The notes under the pieces: generated by a model | The model's database searches: none | Told to the model about the DNA's origin: nothing | Seen by the model: the letters and a program-made list of their open reading frames with translations, nothing else | Shown here: positions 7,501 to 13,829 of the stretch, piece by piece | Position numbering within the stretch: position 1 is the stretch's first letter | How the letters are laid out: the number at the start of each line of letters is the position of its first letter | Assembly: GCA_016182905.1 (NCBI GenBank) | Contig: JACPFR010000057.1 | Location: forward strand, 1-64,000 | Direction: 5' to 3' | From: Elusimicrobiota bacterium | Lineage (GTDB): Bacteria; Elusimicrobiota; Elusimicrobia; UBA1565; UBA9628 | DNA length: 64,000 nt | Program-made: the position numbers and the translations under genes

Positions 7501-9304
7501 TGGGGGTCGTCGTGATGGTCTGCGCCGCGCTCAAGGTGATCGCGGCCGCGCCTCCGGAGAAGGCGGTCACCGCGGGGGAGATCAAGGTGTCCGCGCCGTC
7601 ATAGGTCCCGCTGCCGTCGTCGATGTAGATCTTGACGGTCGCCACGTCGCCATCGACCAGGCTCCCGGTCCTCGTCACGTTGATGGCGGTCCAGGTCGCC
7701 TCGTCGCCGCCGGTGGCCAGGGAGAGCTTTTCGAGGGCGAAATCTCCGCCCTGGACGATGTTCGCCGGCGCGACGCCGGTCGGGGTGACGGTGATCGTGT
7801 CGGCGACGTCGGTCACGCTGGAGTTCGTGGAGTTGGCGGGCAGGTTCGTCGAGGCGACGAGGGCAGGGCCGGTGACGGTCAAGGCCCCGGCGGCGACCGA
7901 GCCGCCGACCGTCGCCCCCGGCGTCGCGGTCGCCTCGAGCGAGTAGACGACGAAATAGACCTGCGCCGTCGTGGTGATGGTCTGGGCGGCGGAGAGCGTG
8001 ACGGCCGCCGATCCGCCCGAGAAGGTCGTCACGGCCGGGGAGATCAAAGTGTCCGAGCCGGCTTCGTACGTCCCGTTCGCGTTGGCGTCGAGGTAGATCT
8101 TGACCGTCGTGATCTTGGCGTCGGCCAAGGTCCCGGTCTTGGTCACCGTGACCGCCGTCCACGTGGCGGTCTCCTGGTTCGTCGCCAGTGAGAGCCGCTC
8201 GACGGAATAGTCCGCGCTTTGGGCGACGCTGGCCCCCGCCTGGTCGGTGGGCGTCACCGTGACGGTGTCGGCCCCGTCGGTCACCGTCGAGTTGCCCGAG
8301 CTGGCGGGGAGATTGGTCGCGAGCGCGGTGTCGGGGTAGGTCACGGTCAGGGCGCCGGCGCCGACCGTCGCGCCGATGGTGCCGCCGACCGCCGCCAGCG
8401 TCGCCAGGTTGTAGACGACGAAGTAGACCTTCGCCGTCGTCGTGATGGTCTGCGGCGCGGAAAGGGTGACGGCGGCCGAGCCGGCGGTGAAGGCGTCGGC
8501 GCCGGAGGAGACCAAGGTGTCCGACGCGCTCTCGTAGGTCCCGTTGGCGTTGGCGTCGAGGTAGATCTTGACCGCCGTCACGCTGCCGTCGGCGAGGGTC
8601 CCGGTCTTGGTGATCGTCACCGCCGTCCACGTCGCGGAGTTCGCGTTCGTCGCCAGCGACAGCTTCTCCACGGCGTAGTCCGAGCCCTGGGCGATCGTGG
8701 CCGGGGCCATCGCGGTCGGGGTGACGGTGATGTCGTCGATGGTCCGGTAATGGGCCGTCACCGTCATCGAGTCGAAGTAGAGGACGTGGGCGGTCGTGTT
8801 GTTGTCCCGGAACATCACGCCGAAGTTTCCGCTGTTGAGGTCGGCCGCCGTCCAGGTCGTGTTCCAGAAGGCGCCGGCGCTGCTGACCGCGACGTCCGCG
8901 TCGCTCGGGTTCGGCATCTGCAGGGCCAGGACGGCCGAGCCCGCCGCGGTCGACCCGTCCTTGGTCAGGGCCGCGTCGAACGCGCGGCGGGCCGTCTGGG
9001 TGTTCGGCGAATAGCCCTGGACCACGACCTGGATGCCGTCGATGACCGACGCGGTCGGGATCGAGAAGCCGAACGTCTTGACGACCAGCCAGTCCTGGGC
9101 GGTGTTGTTGTAGCTGGCGTACGCGCCGTTATCGGTCTGGATGTTGGTCGGCGTGGTCCAGTTCGTTCCCGTGATGCTCGTGGCGTTCGCCGAGGTTTTC
9201 TCCTGGAAAAGGGCCTGGCCCCGGGCGGGGGAGGGGCTCAGGAGAAGGGCGGCGCAAGCCGCCACGAACGGGAACCGCGTCCACGAGTGGTTTTTCCTTG
9301 TCAT
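4577..9304 (-). CDS. Giant secreted repeat protein (eight ~155-residue repeats)
   Basis: This is a 1575-residue exported protein of unknown function, very rich in Thr, Ala, Ser and Val. A signal peptide occupies residues 1-29 (MTRKNHSWTRF, hydrophobic core, SPARG-QA). Residues ~30-190 form a distinct N-terminal domain. Residues 191-1429 hold eight tandem repeats, each starting DTITVTPT-like, continuing (A)VEKLSLATN...TWTAVTVTKTGTLAD, then the acidic loop IYLDANANGTYESGSDTL, then TITTTAKVYFVVY. The loop resembles a calcium-binding DxNxNG loop. The last ~146 residues are a separate domain with two cysteines, related to the small secreted proteins at 1-841. No sortase, PEP-CTERM or type IX sorting tail is visible. 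The start at 9304 has no Shine-Dalgarno but has a promoter directly upstream. Confidence 0.9.
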   Translation of the reverse strand: MTRKNHSWTRFPFVAACAALLLSPSPARGQALFQEKTSANATSITGTNWTTPTNIQTDNGAYASYNNTAQDWLVVKTFGFSIPTASVIDGIQVVVQGYSPNTQTARRAFDAALTKDGSTAAGSAVLALQMPNPSDADVAVSSAGAFWNTTWTAADLNSGNFGVMFRDNNTTAHVLYFDSMTVTAHYRTIDDITVTPTAMAPATIAQGSDYAVEKLSLATNANSATWTAVTITKTGTLADGSVTAVKIYLDANANGTYESASDTLVSSGADAFTAGSAAVTLSAPQTITTTAKVYFVVYNLATLAAVGGTIGATVGAGALTVTYPDTALATNLPASSGNSTVTDGADTVTVTPTDQAGASVAQSADYSVERLSLATNQETATWTAVTVTKTGTLADAKITTVKIYLDANANGTYEAGSDTLISPAVTTFSGGSAAVTLSAAQTITTTAQVYFVVYSLEATATPGATVGGSVAAGALTVTGPALVASTNLPANSTNSSVTDVADTITVTPTGVAPANIVQGGDFALEKLSLATGGDEATWTAINVTRTGSLVDGDVATVKIYIDDGSGTYDGADTLISPAVTAFSGGAAAITLSAAQTITTTPKVYFVVYTLQVTATVTNTIGAQVSVGALTATAPDSVAATNLPANSSNATVIALGDTITVTPTDMAPGTIAQGTANTAMQKLSLVTNANSATWTDITVTKSGTLADAQVTTVKIYLDANANGTFESASDTLISPAVNTFSAGLAAITLSASQTINTTPKVYFVVYTLEAYAPPGATIGASVAANTALTVTSPDIVATANFPANSSNATVTDVADTVTVTPTSMAPGSVAQATDYAVEKLSMATGADEAIWTAVTVTKTGTLADAGVTTVKIYLDANANGTYESGSDTLISPGVTTFSGGSAAITLSAAQTLTSTAKVYFIVYTLATTATEGATIGASVGSNADVTVSGADAVAATNFPATSANSTVTDAADTITVTPTNMAAGSVAQSSDYAVEKLSLVTNQETASWTALTVAKTGTLADTKITTVKIYLDANANGTYESGSDTLISPGVTTFSGGSAAVTLSAAQTITTTPKAYFIVYVLDVEATIGATVGAQVASGALTAAAPDAVATTNLPANSTNSSVTDAADTIAVTPTDVVGAQFGQGETKALLRLSMATGADSAAWTAITINKLGNLADGSVTTIRIYLDDGDDVFDSALDTLVSPSANTFTAGSVAITLSAAQTLTATPKVYWVVYQLSVSATVGNTIGARVNAAGSLTITAPDGVSGAFPMDSTAATVAAPDTVTAVPTSLAPASIGQGADYAVEKLSLTTNGNTASWTAVKVTLSGTINRTNVTAVKVYLDAGTGDYGNEDTLLAAGTFGGAGNVTLTLSPAQTITTTAKVYFIVYTLNAATPVGNTVGASVAAAADMTIASPDTMATTNFPANSSNSTVDLPDYGVTVSPSIVTVGSVALNQNYIVTTGVTVTNVGNMGTTYELKATTVTAGSPWVIAATPGTDQFTMQGLFHSAQPVVGDYTASDRILDSATACLGGKFEGDRSCQQVRPGNVRTLWLNVGMPTNSSTEAVQDFKIDVTATIP
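5018..8734 (-). repeat. Eight tandem ~465-bp coding repeats
   Basis: Eight homologous units, each about 155 codons, lie inside the surface-protein gene. They differ in sequence, and repeat 7 (DTIAVTPTDVVGAQF) and repeat 8 (DTVTAVPTSLAPASI) are the most divergent. The acidic loop is DANANGTYES-like in repeats 1, 2, 5 and 6, and DDGSGTYDG or DDGDDVFDS in repeats 3 and 7. Diverged copies suggest an old expansion rather than recent slippage. Confidence 0.9.
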
Positions 9305-9326
9305 CGTACGCGCGCGCGTGTTCCAG

Positions 9327-9356
9327 AGTATAACCGAGCGCGAGCCCCGGGGCCAA
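9327..9356 (-). promoter_or_regulatory. Promoter of the surface-protein operon
   Basis: On the minus strand there is TTGGCC at 9356-9351, an 18-base spacer, and TATACT at 9332-9327. Transcription would start near 9320, giving a leader of only about 15 bases made of alternating CG (CGCGCGCGCGTACG) directly against the ATG at 9304, with no Shine-Dalgarno. Confidence 0.6.
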
Positions 9357-9365
9357 CGCGTCCCG

Positions 9366-9391
9366 TAAACAAATTGCGAAATGATCTTCGC
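9366..9391 (-). terminator. Weak putative terminator after the response-regulator gene
   Basis: On the minus strand a 5-bp stem (GCGAA/TTCGC, loop GATCAT) at 9391-9376 is followed by AATTTGTTT. It lies just after the stop codon at 9396 and before the surface-protein promoter. The stem is short, so this is tentative. Confidence 0.35.
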
Positions 9392-9395
9392 AGGG

Positions 9396-10103
9396 TCAGG
9401 ACCGGACCGCGTCGCCGGGGGCGAAGCGGTAGCCGACGCCGTGCACGGTCTGGATCAGCGGGGCGCAGGGGCCGACCTTGCGGCGCAGGGACTCCACGTG
9501 CTTGTCGAGGGTGCGGGTCTCGACGTTGCCCGGGTAGTTCCAGACGGCCGCCAGCAGCTCGTCGCGCTTGAAGGCGCGGTCGGGATGCTTGAGCATGTGC
9601 GCGAGCAGGTCGAACTCGAGCCGGGTCAGCTCGACGGGCTTGCCGACGACGAGGGCCTGCCGGGAGACGAGCTTGAGGAGGATCGGGCCGCCGGTCAGGG
9701 TGGTGACGGTCTCCTCGGGGGCGTCGCCGGCCCAGACCACGCGGCGAAGCAAGGTGCGCACGCGGGCGAGGAAGATCGGCGGCTGGAAGGGGCGGGTGAT
9801 CGCGTCGTCGGCGCCGGCGTCGAGCAGGGCCACGGTGTCGCCCGAGCCGGCCTTGGGATCGACGCACAGGACGGGCAGCAGGCGCATGTCCGGCTGGGAT
9901 CGCAGGAAACGGATGAACTCGGCGGCGCCGCAGCCGGGGGCGCAGGCTATGACGAGAAGATGGGGCTTGGCGGCGCGAAGCTGCGCCAGCGCTCCCGCGC
10001 GGTCCGGCAATTCCAGGACCTTGTGGCCGACGGACTCGAGCAGAGCCGTGAGCTGGGCGCGGAACTTGGCGCCCTCGACTTCGGCCTCGACCGCGATCAG
10101 CAT
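9396..10103 (-). CDS. OmpR/PhoB-family transcription factor with degenerate receiver domain
   Basis: This is a 235-residue two-domain protein. Residues 1-115 have a CheY-like receiver fold, and residues ~130-232 are an OmpR-type winged-helix DNA-binding domain (LTRLEFDLLAHMLKHPDRAFKRDELL, then the recognition-helix stretch RTLDKHVESLRRKVG and VHGVGYRF). The receiver lacks the usual phosphorylation residues. The phosphoacceptor Asp position is Ala53 (PHLLVIACAPG instead of PDLVLLDxMLP), the N-terminal acidic pair is replaced, and the conserved Lys before PF is Arg (ITRPF). It should therefore act independently of phosphorylation. It starts 4 bases after the icmA stop codon and is the last gene of that unit. 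Confidence 0.88.
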   Translation of the reverse strand: MLIAVEAEVEGAKFRAQLTALLESVGHKVLELPDRAGALAQLRAAKPHLLVIACAPGCGAAEFIRFLRSQPDMRLLPVLCVDPKAGSGDTVALLDAGADDAITRPFQPPIFLARVRTLLRRVVWAGDAPEETVTTLTGGPILLKLVSRQALVVGKPVELTRLEFDLLAHMLKHPDRAFKRDELLAAVWNYPGNVETRTLDKHVESLRRKVGPCAPLIQTVHGVGYRFAPGDAVRS

Positions 10104-10107
10104 CTCA

Positions 10108-11718
10108 TCAGCCCCCGAACACCGGGTACTCGCCGAAGACGTCCTTCAGCGCCTGGGTGACCTCGCCGACGGTCGCGTAGGCCTCGACCGACTCGAGGAT
10201 CAGCGGCATGAGGTTCGTCTCGGTCTTCGCGGCGCCGCGAAGTCGTGCGAGGCACGCCTGCACCTTGCCGTTGTCGCGCTCGGCCCGCAGCTTCTTGAGG
10301 CGCCGCACCTGGCCCTTCTCGACGGCGTGGTCGATCTTGAGGATCGGGGGGACCTGCCCCTCGGTCTCGTGCGTGTTGACGCCGACGATCTTGCGCCGCT
10401 TCGCGGCCTGGTCGAGCTCGAAGCGGTACGAGGTCTCGGCGATCTCGCGGTGGAAGTAGCCCTTCTCGAGCGCGGGCACGACGCCGCCGAGCTCCTTGAT
10501 GCGGGTCATGATCGCGGTCGCGCGCTTCTCGACCTCGGCGGTGAGGCTCTCGAGGTAGTACGAGCCGCCGAACGGGTCCGGGGTGTCGGTGACGCCCGTC
10601 TCGAGCGCCAGGATCTGCTGCGTGCGCAGGGCGAGCATCACAGCCTCGTCGGTGGGCAGCGCCAGCGCCTCGTCGAAGGAGTTCGTGTGCAGGCTCTGCG
10701 TGCCGCCGAGCGCGGCGGCCATCGACTGGTAGGCGACGCGCGCCAGGTTGTTGAGCGGCTGCTGGGCCGTGAGGCTCACGCCCGCGGTCTGGCAGTGCAT
10801 CGGGAGCATCCAGGATATCTCCTTCTTCGCTCCCAACTCGTCCTTCATCAGCTTCGCCCAGATCGAGCGCGCGGCGCGGAGCTTGGCGATCTCCTCGAAG
10901 AAGTGGTTGTGGACGTCGAAGAAGAACGAGAGCTGAGAGGCGAAGTCGTCGACCGGGAGGCCGCGCGCGATCAGGCGCTCGGCGTAGTCCCGCCCGTCGG
11001 CGAGGGTGAAGGCGAGCTCCTGCACGGCGTCCGCGCCGGCCTCGCGGATGTGGTAGCCCGAGATCGAGATCGGATAGAAGCGCGGCACCTCGCGCACGCA
11101 GTACTCGATGAGGTCGAGGACGAGCCGCATCGAGGGCTCCGGCGGGTAGAGATACTCGTTCTGCGCGATGTACTCCTTGAGGATGTCGGTCTGGCAGGTG
11201 CCGCGCACGCGCGTCAGGGGCACGCCCTGCTTCTTGGCCAGCGCGATGTACATCGCGAAGATGACCGGCGCGGGCAGGTTGATCGTCATCGACGTCGAGA
11301 CCTTGCCCAGGTCGATGCCGGCGAACAGCGCCTCCATGTCGGCGAGGCTGTCCACGGCGACGCCCTCGCGGCCGACCTCGCCCAGGGAACGCGGATCGTC
11401 GGAGTCGAGGCCCATCAAGGTCGGGAGGTCGAAGGCCGTGGAGAGGCCGGTCTGGCCGTGCTCGAGGAGGTACTTGAAGCGCTCGTTGGTGTCCTTGGCG
11501 GTCTTGTGGCCGGCGAACATGCGCATCGTCCACGGCGTCATGCGGTAGCCGCCGCTCTTCAGGCCCCGCGTGTAGGGGAACTCCCCGGGCCGGCCGACGG
11601 ACTCCGCCGCGGGCGCGTCCTCAGGCCCGTACTCGCGCTTGACCGGGATGCCCGACAGAGTGGTCGGGTCCGCAGGCGGCGCGGCGGGGGCCGTCGCCTT
11701 ATCGGCGGCCGGCCGCAT
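10108..11718 (-). CDS. icmA: Isobutyryl-CoA mutase large (catalytic) subunit, MCM family
   Basis: This is a 536-residue adenosylcobalamin-dependent acyl-CoA mutase catalytic domain without the C-terminal B12-binding domain, the size of two-subunit mutases. The family catalyses carbon-skeleton rearrangement of acyl-CoA thioesters. The catalytic His is H223 (SGYHIREAG, equal to His244 of Propionibacterium MutB). Counting from it, the specificity residues are Phe68 (RMFAGH) and Gln186 (YIAQNEY). Methylmalonyl-CoA mutase has Tyr89/Arg207 there and isobutyryl-CoA mutase has Phe/Gln with the same 118-residue spacing. The B12-binding small subunit is not in this window. The start ATG at 11718 overlaps the fecR-like stop codon by one base (TGATG), with AAGGA upstream. 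The longer open frame upstream is a shadow of that gene. Confidence 0.85.
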   Translation of the reverse strand: MRPAADKATAPAAPPADPTTLSGIPVKREYGPEDAPAAESVGRPGEFPYTRGLKSGGYRMTPWTMRMFAGHKTAKDTNERFKYLLEHGQTGLSTAFDLPTLMGLDSDDPRSLGEVGREGVAVDSLADMEALFAGIDLGKVSTSMTINLPAPVIFAMYIALAKKQGVPLTRVRGTCQTDILKEYIAQNEYLYPPEPSMRLVLDLIEYCVREVPRFYPISISGYHIREAGADAVQELAFTLADGRDYAERLIARGLPVDDFASQLSFFFDVHNHFFEEIAKLRAARSIWAKLMKDELGAKKEISWMLPMHCQTAGVSLTAQQPLNNLARVAYQSMAAALGGTQSLHTNSFDEALALPTDEAVMLALRTQQILALETGVTDTPDPFGGSYYLESLTAEVEKRATAIMTRIKELGGVVPALEKGYFHREIAETSYRFELDQAAKRRKIVGVNTHETEGQVPPILKIDHAVEKGQVRRLKKLRAERDNGKVQACLARLRGAAKTETNLMPLILESVEAYATVGEVTQALKDVFGEYPVFGG

Positions 11719-12566
11719 CAGCGGTCCTTCCGCGGCCGGTTGACGCGGCTGCGGCGCTCGTCCATCTTGCGCAGGTTCTCCTGACGCCGCTGCCGGCCCC
11801 GCTCGACGTTCTGCCGGCGCTTGTCCTCGACCTTCTGCTTCATCGCGGCGCGCTTCTCGATGAACTTCCTGCGGTTCTCGCGCATCCGCTCCATCGTCTT
11901 CTTGCGCATCTCGCGGCGCTGCTCGGGAGGCAGCGCCTTCCATTTCGCCTTGATGGCCGCCAGGCGCCGGCCGTGGCCGCGCATCAGCGCGCGGTGCGCC
12001 GCGAAGCGCTGGAGCTGGATCGCGTGGACCGGCGCCGCGCCCTTCTTGACGGAGGTCTCCTGGTTGGCGATCAGGAGCTCGGGCGGCCCGCCGGCGTCGC
12101 CGGTGACCTCGACCTTGCCCTCGTCGAACACGCCGACGTAGGTCTCGTCGCCGGCCTCGACGCCGAACTCCGTGCCTCGCACGGCGGCCACCGCGGTGGG
12201 GGTGCGCACGCGCAGGCGCTGGCTGCCGAGCTTCTGGATCTTCGCGAGCAGGGAGCCGACCGACAGGAAGAACGTCGAGTCGCCCTTCGCGGCCTGCTCG
12301 ATCTTGAAGTCGGAGTTCTCGCGCACGGTGATCAGGCTGCCGCCGTCGAGCGCCACCTCGGCCGAGGCGCCGTCGGCGACGACGACCCGGTCGCCCTCCT
12401 CGAGCGGCATGCCGGCCTCGCCGGAGGCGTCGGGCGAGCCGTCGGCGGCGACGATCGTCACGTCGCCGGAGACGGCGCCGAGGCGCGCGTCCCACTTCTC
12501 CTCCTGGGCGCGGAGGGGGACGGCGGAGGCGAGCAGCAGGGCGAGCGCGGCGGCGATGAGTTTCAT
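11718..12566 (-). CDS. Periplasmic FecR-domain protein with basic C-terminal coiled coil
   Basis: This is a 282-residue exported protein. The signal peptide is residues 1-20 (MKLIAAALALLLASAVPLRA). Residues ~28-165 are a FecR-like beta domain (GDVTIVAADG ... GDRVVVADGASAEVAL ... TPTAVAAVRGTEFGV), the fold of FecR-type proteins. Residues ~190-282 are an extremely Arg/Lys/Glu-rich helix (REMRKKTMERMRENRRKF). There is no membrane anchor, no cytoplasmic anti-sigma segment and no sigma-factor neighbour, so it is not a classical FecR regulator. A GGGAGA Shine-Dalgarno precedes the ATG. It lies 10 bases after tyrS and is translationally coupled to icmA. Its role is unknown. Confidence 0.85.
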   Translation of the reverse strand: MKLIAAALALLLASAVPLRAQEEKWDARLGAVSGDVTIVAADGSPDASGEAGMPLEEGDRVVVADGASAEVALDGGSLITVRENSDFKIEQAAKGDSTFFLSVGSLLAKIQKLGSQRLRVRTPTAVAAVRGTEFGVEAGDETYVGVFDEGKVEVTGDAGGPPELLIANQETSVKKGAAPVHAIQLQRFAAHRALMRGHGRRLAAIKAKWKALPPEQRREMRKKTMERMRENRRKFIEKRAAMKQKVEDKRRQNVERGRQRRQENLRKMDERRSRVNRPRKDR

Positions 12567-12576
12567 CGGTATCTCC

Positions 12577-13746
12577 CTAGGCTTTCGACGGAATCAGCGC
12601 GATCTTGAAGAACTTGTGCTTCCCGACCTTCAGCGTGAAGGTCGTCTTGTCCTTGACGGGGCCGTCGACGGTGACCTTCACGCCGTCGATCTGCACGCCG
12701 CCCTGCTCGACGAGGCGGCGGGCCTCGCCGCCGGACATGCCGGCGACCTCGGCGATGATCTTGGAGAGCACCGTTTGCGAGACCTGTTTTTCATCGCCTT
12801 CGGCGATGACCGGCTGCTCCTTCTTGGAGAACGTGCTCTCGAAGTAGGACAGCGCGGCGTCGCCCGCGGCGTCGCCGTGATATTTGCCGACGAGGATCCG
12901 CGCGAGCTCCTTCTTGGCCTTCATCGGATGCATGGCCTTGACCGCTTCGAGGTCGACGTCGGTCAGGAGCGTGTAGTAATCCAGCATCAGCTCGTCGTTG
13001 ACCCGCATGGTCTTGCCGAACATGTCGTTGGGCGGGTCGTTCAAGCCGATCGAGTTGCCGTAGGACTTCGACATCTTCTTCTCGCCGTCGAGGCCGACGA
13101 GCAGCGGGACGGTCAGCGCGACCTGCGCCTCCTGGCCCGCGTCCTGCTGCATCTTGCGGCCCATCAGGAGGTTGGTCAGCTGGTCGTTGCCGCCGAGCTC
13201 GACGTCGGCCTTCACGGCGACGGAGTCGTAGCCCTGCATCAGCGGGTACATCACCTCGAGCAAGGAGATAGGGGAGTTCTCGGCGATGCGCTTCTTGAAG
13301 TCCTCGCGGGAGAGCACCTGCTGGACGGTGTGTCTCTTGAGGGTGTCCAGCAAGTGGTCCTTCATGAACGGCGTCAGCCACTCGGAGTTGAAGCGCAGCT
13401 CGGTCCTGCTCTTGTCGAGGATCTTGAACGCCTGCTCCTGGTAGGTCGCGGCGTTGGCCTTCACCTCGGCGGCGGTGAGCGTGGGGCGAGTGGAGTCCCG
13501 CCCCGAGGGATCGCCCACCATCGCGGTGAAGTCCCCGATGATGAGCACGGCGGTGTGGCCGAGGTCCTGGAACTGCCGGAGCTTCGTCAGCACGACGCTG
13601 TGGCCGAGGTGCAGGTCGGACGAGGTCGGGTCCACGCCCAGCTTGACGCGCAGGACGCGCCCGGAGGCGAGCTTCTTCGTCAGCTCCTCGTCGCTGACGA
13701 GGGAAAGAGTGCCGCGCTTGAGGCGGGCGAGCGGGTTCTGCTCCAT
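12577..13746 (-). CDS. tyrS: Tyrosyl-tRNA synthetase
   Basis: This 389-residue class I aminoacyl-tRNA synthetase charges tRNA-Tyr with tyrosine. The HIGH motif is HLGHS near residue 46 (VDPTSSDLHLGHS) and the KMSKS motif is KKMSKSYGN near residue 224. The C-terminal ~60 residues form an S4-like RNA-binding domain (AGMSGGEARRLVEQGGVQIDG). The length and KMSKS context fit the shorter bacterial TyrRS lineage. It is cotranscribed with the FecR-like gene (10-base gap). Confidence 0.97.
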   Translation of the reverse strand: MEQNPLARLKRGTLSLVSDEELTKKLASGRVLRVKLGVDPTSSDLHLGHSVVLTKLRQFQDLGHTAVLIIGDFTAMVGDPSGRDSTRPTLTAAEVKANAATYQEQAFKILDKSRTELRFNSEWLTPFMKDHLLDTLKRHTVQQVLSREDFKKRIAENSPISLLEVMYPLMQGYDSVAVKADVELGGNDQLTNLLMGRKMQQDAGQEAQVALTVPLLVGLDGEKKMSKSYGNSIGLNDPPNDMFGKTMRVNDELMLDYYTLLTDVDLEAVKAMHPMKAKKELARILVGKYHGDAAGDAALSYFESTFSKKEQPVIAEGDEKQVSQTVLSKIIAEVAGMSGGEARRLVEQGGVQIDGVKVTVDGPVKDKTTFTLKVGKHKFFKIALIPSKA

Positions 13747-13829
13747 GCTATGAGGAATATTACAACTCTAGCGGCCCGGCGTCCACCCTCAAACGATCAC
13801 ACGAGGTACGCGGGATGGCACCTTTACAT

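Noticed and set aside
5018-8734. Possible CRISPR array or satellite DNA in the regularly repeating stretch
   Set aside because: The repeats are ~465 bp, in frame, diverged and encode protein modules; there are no short identical repeats with unique spacers.
10108-11718. Annotation as methylmalonyl-CoA mutase
   Set aside because: The two specificity positions read Phe and Gln, which match isobutyryl-CoA mutase rather than Tyr/Arg of methylmalonyl-CoA mutase.
11719-12495. Extension of the mutase frame upstream to 12495
   Set aside because: The extension is an Arg/Ala-rich shadow of the FecR-like gene. The family domain starts after the ATG at 11718, which has a ribosome site.
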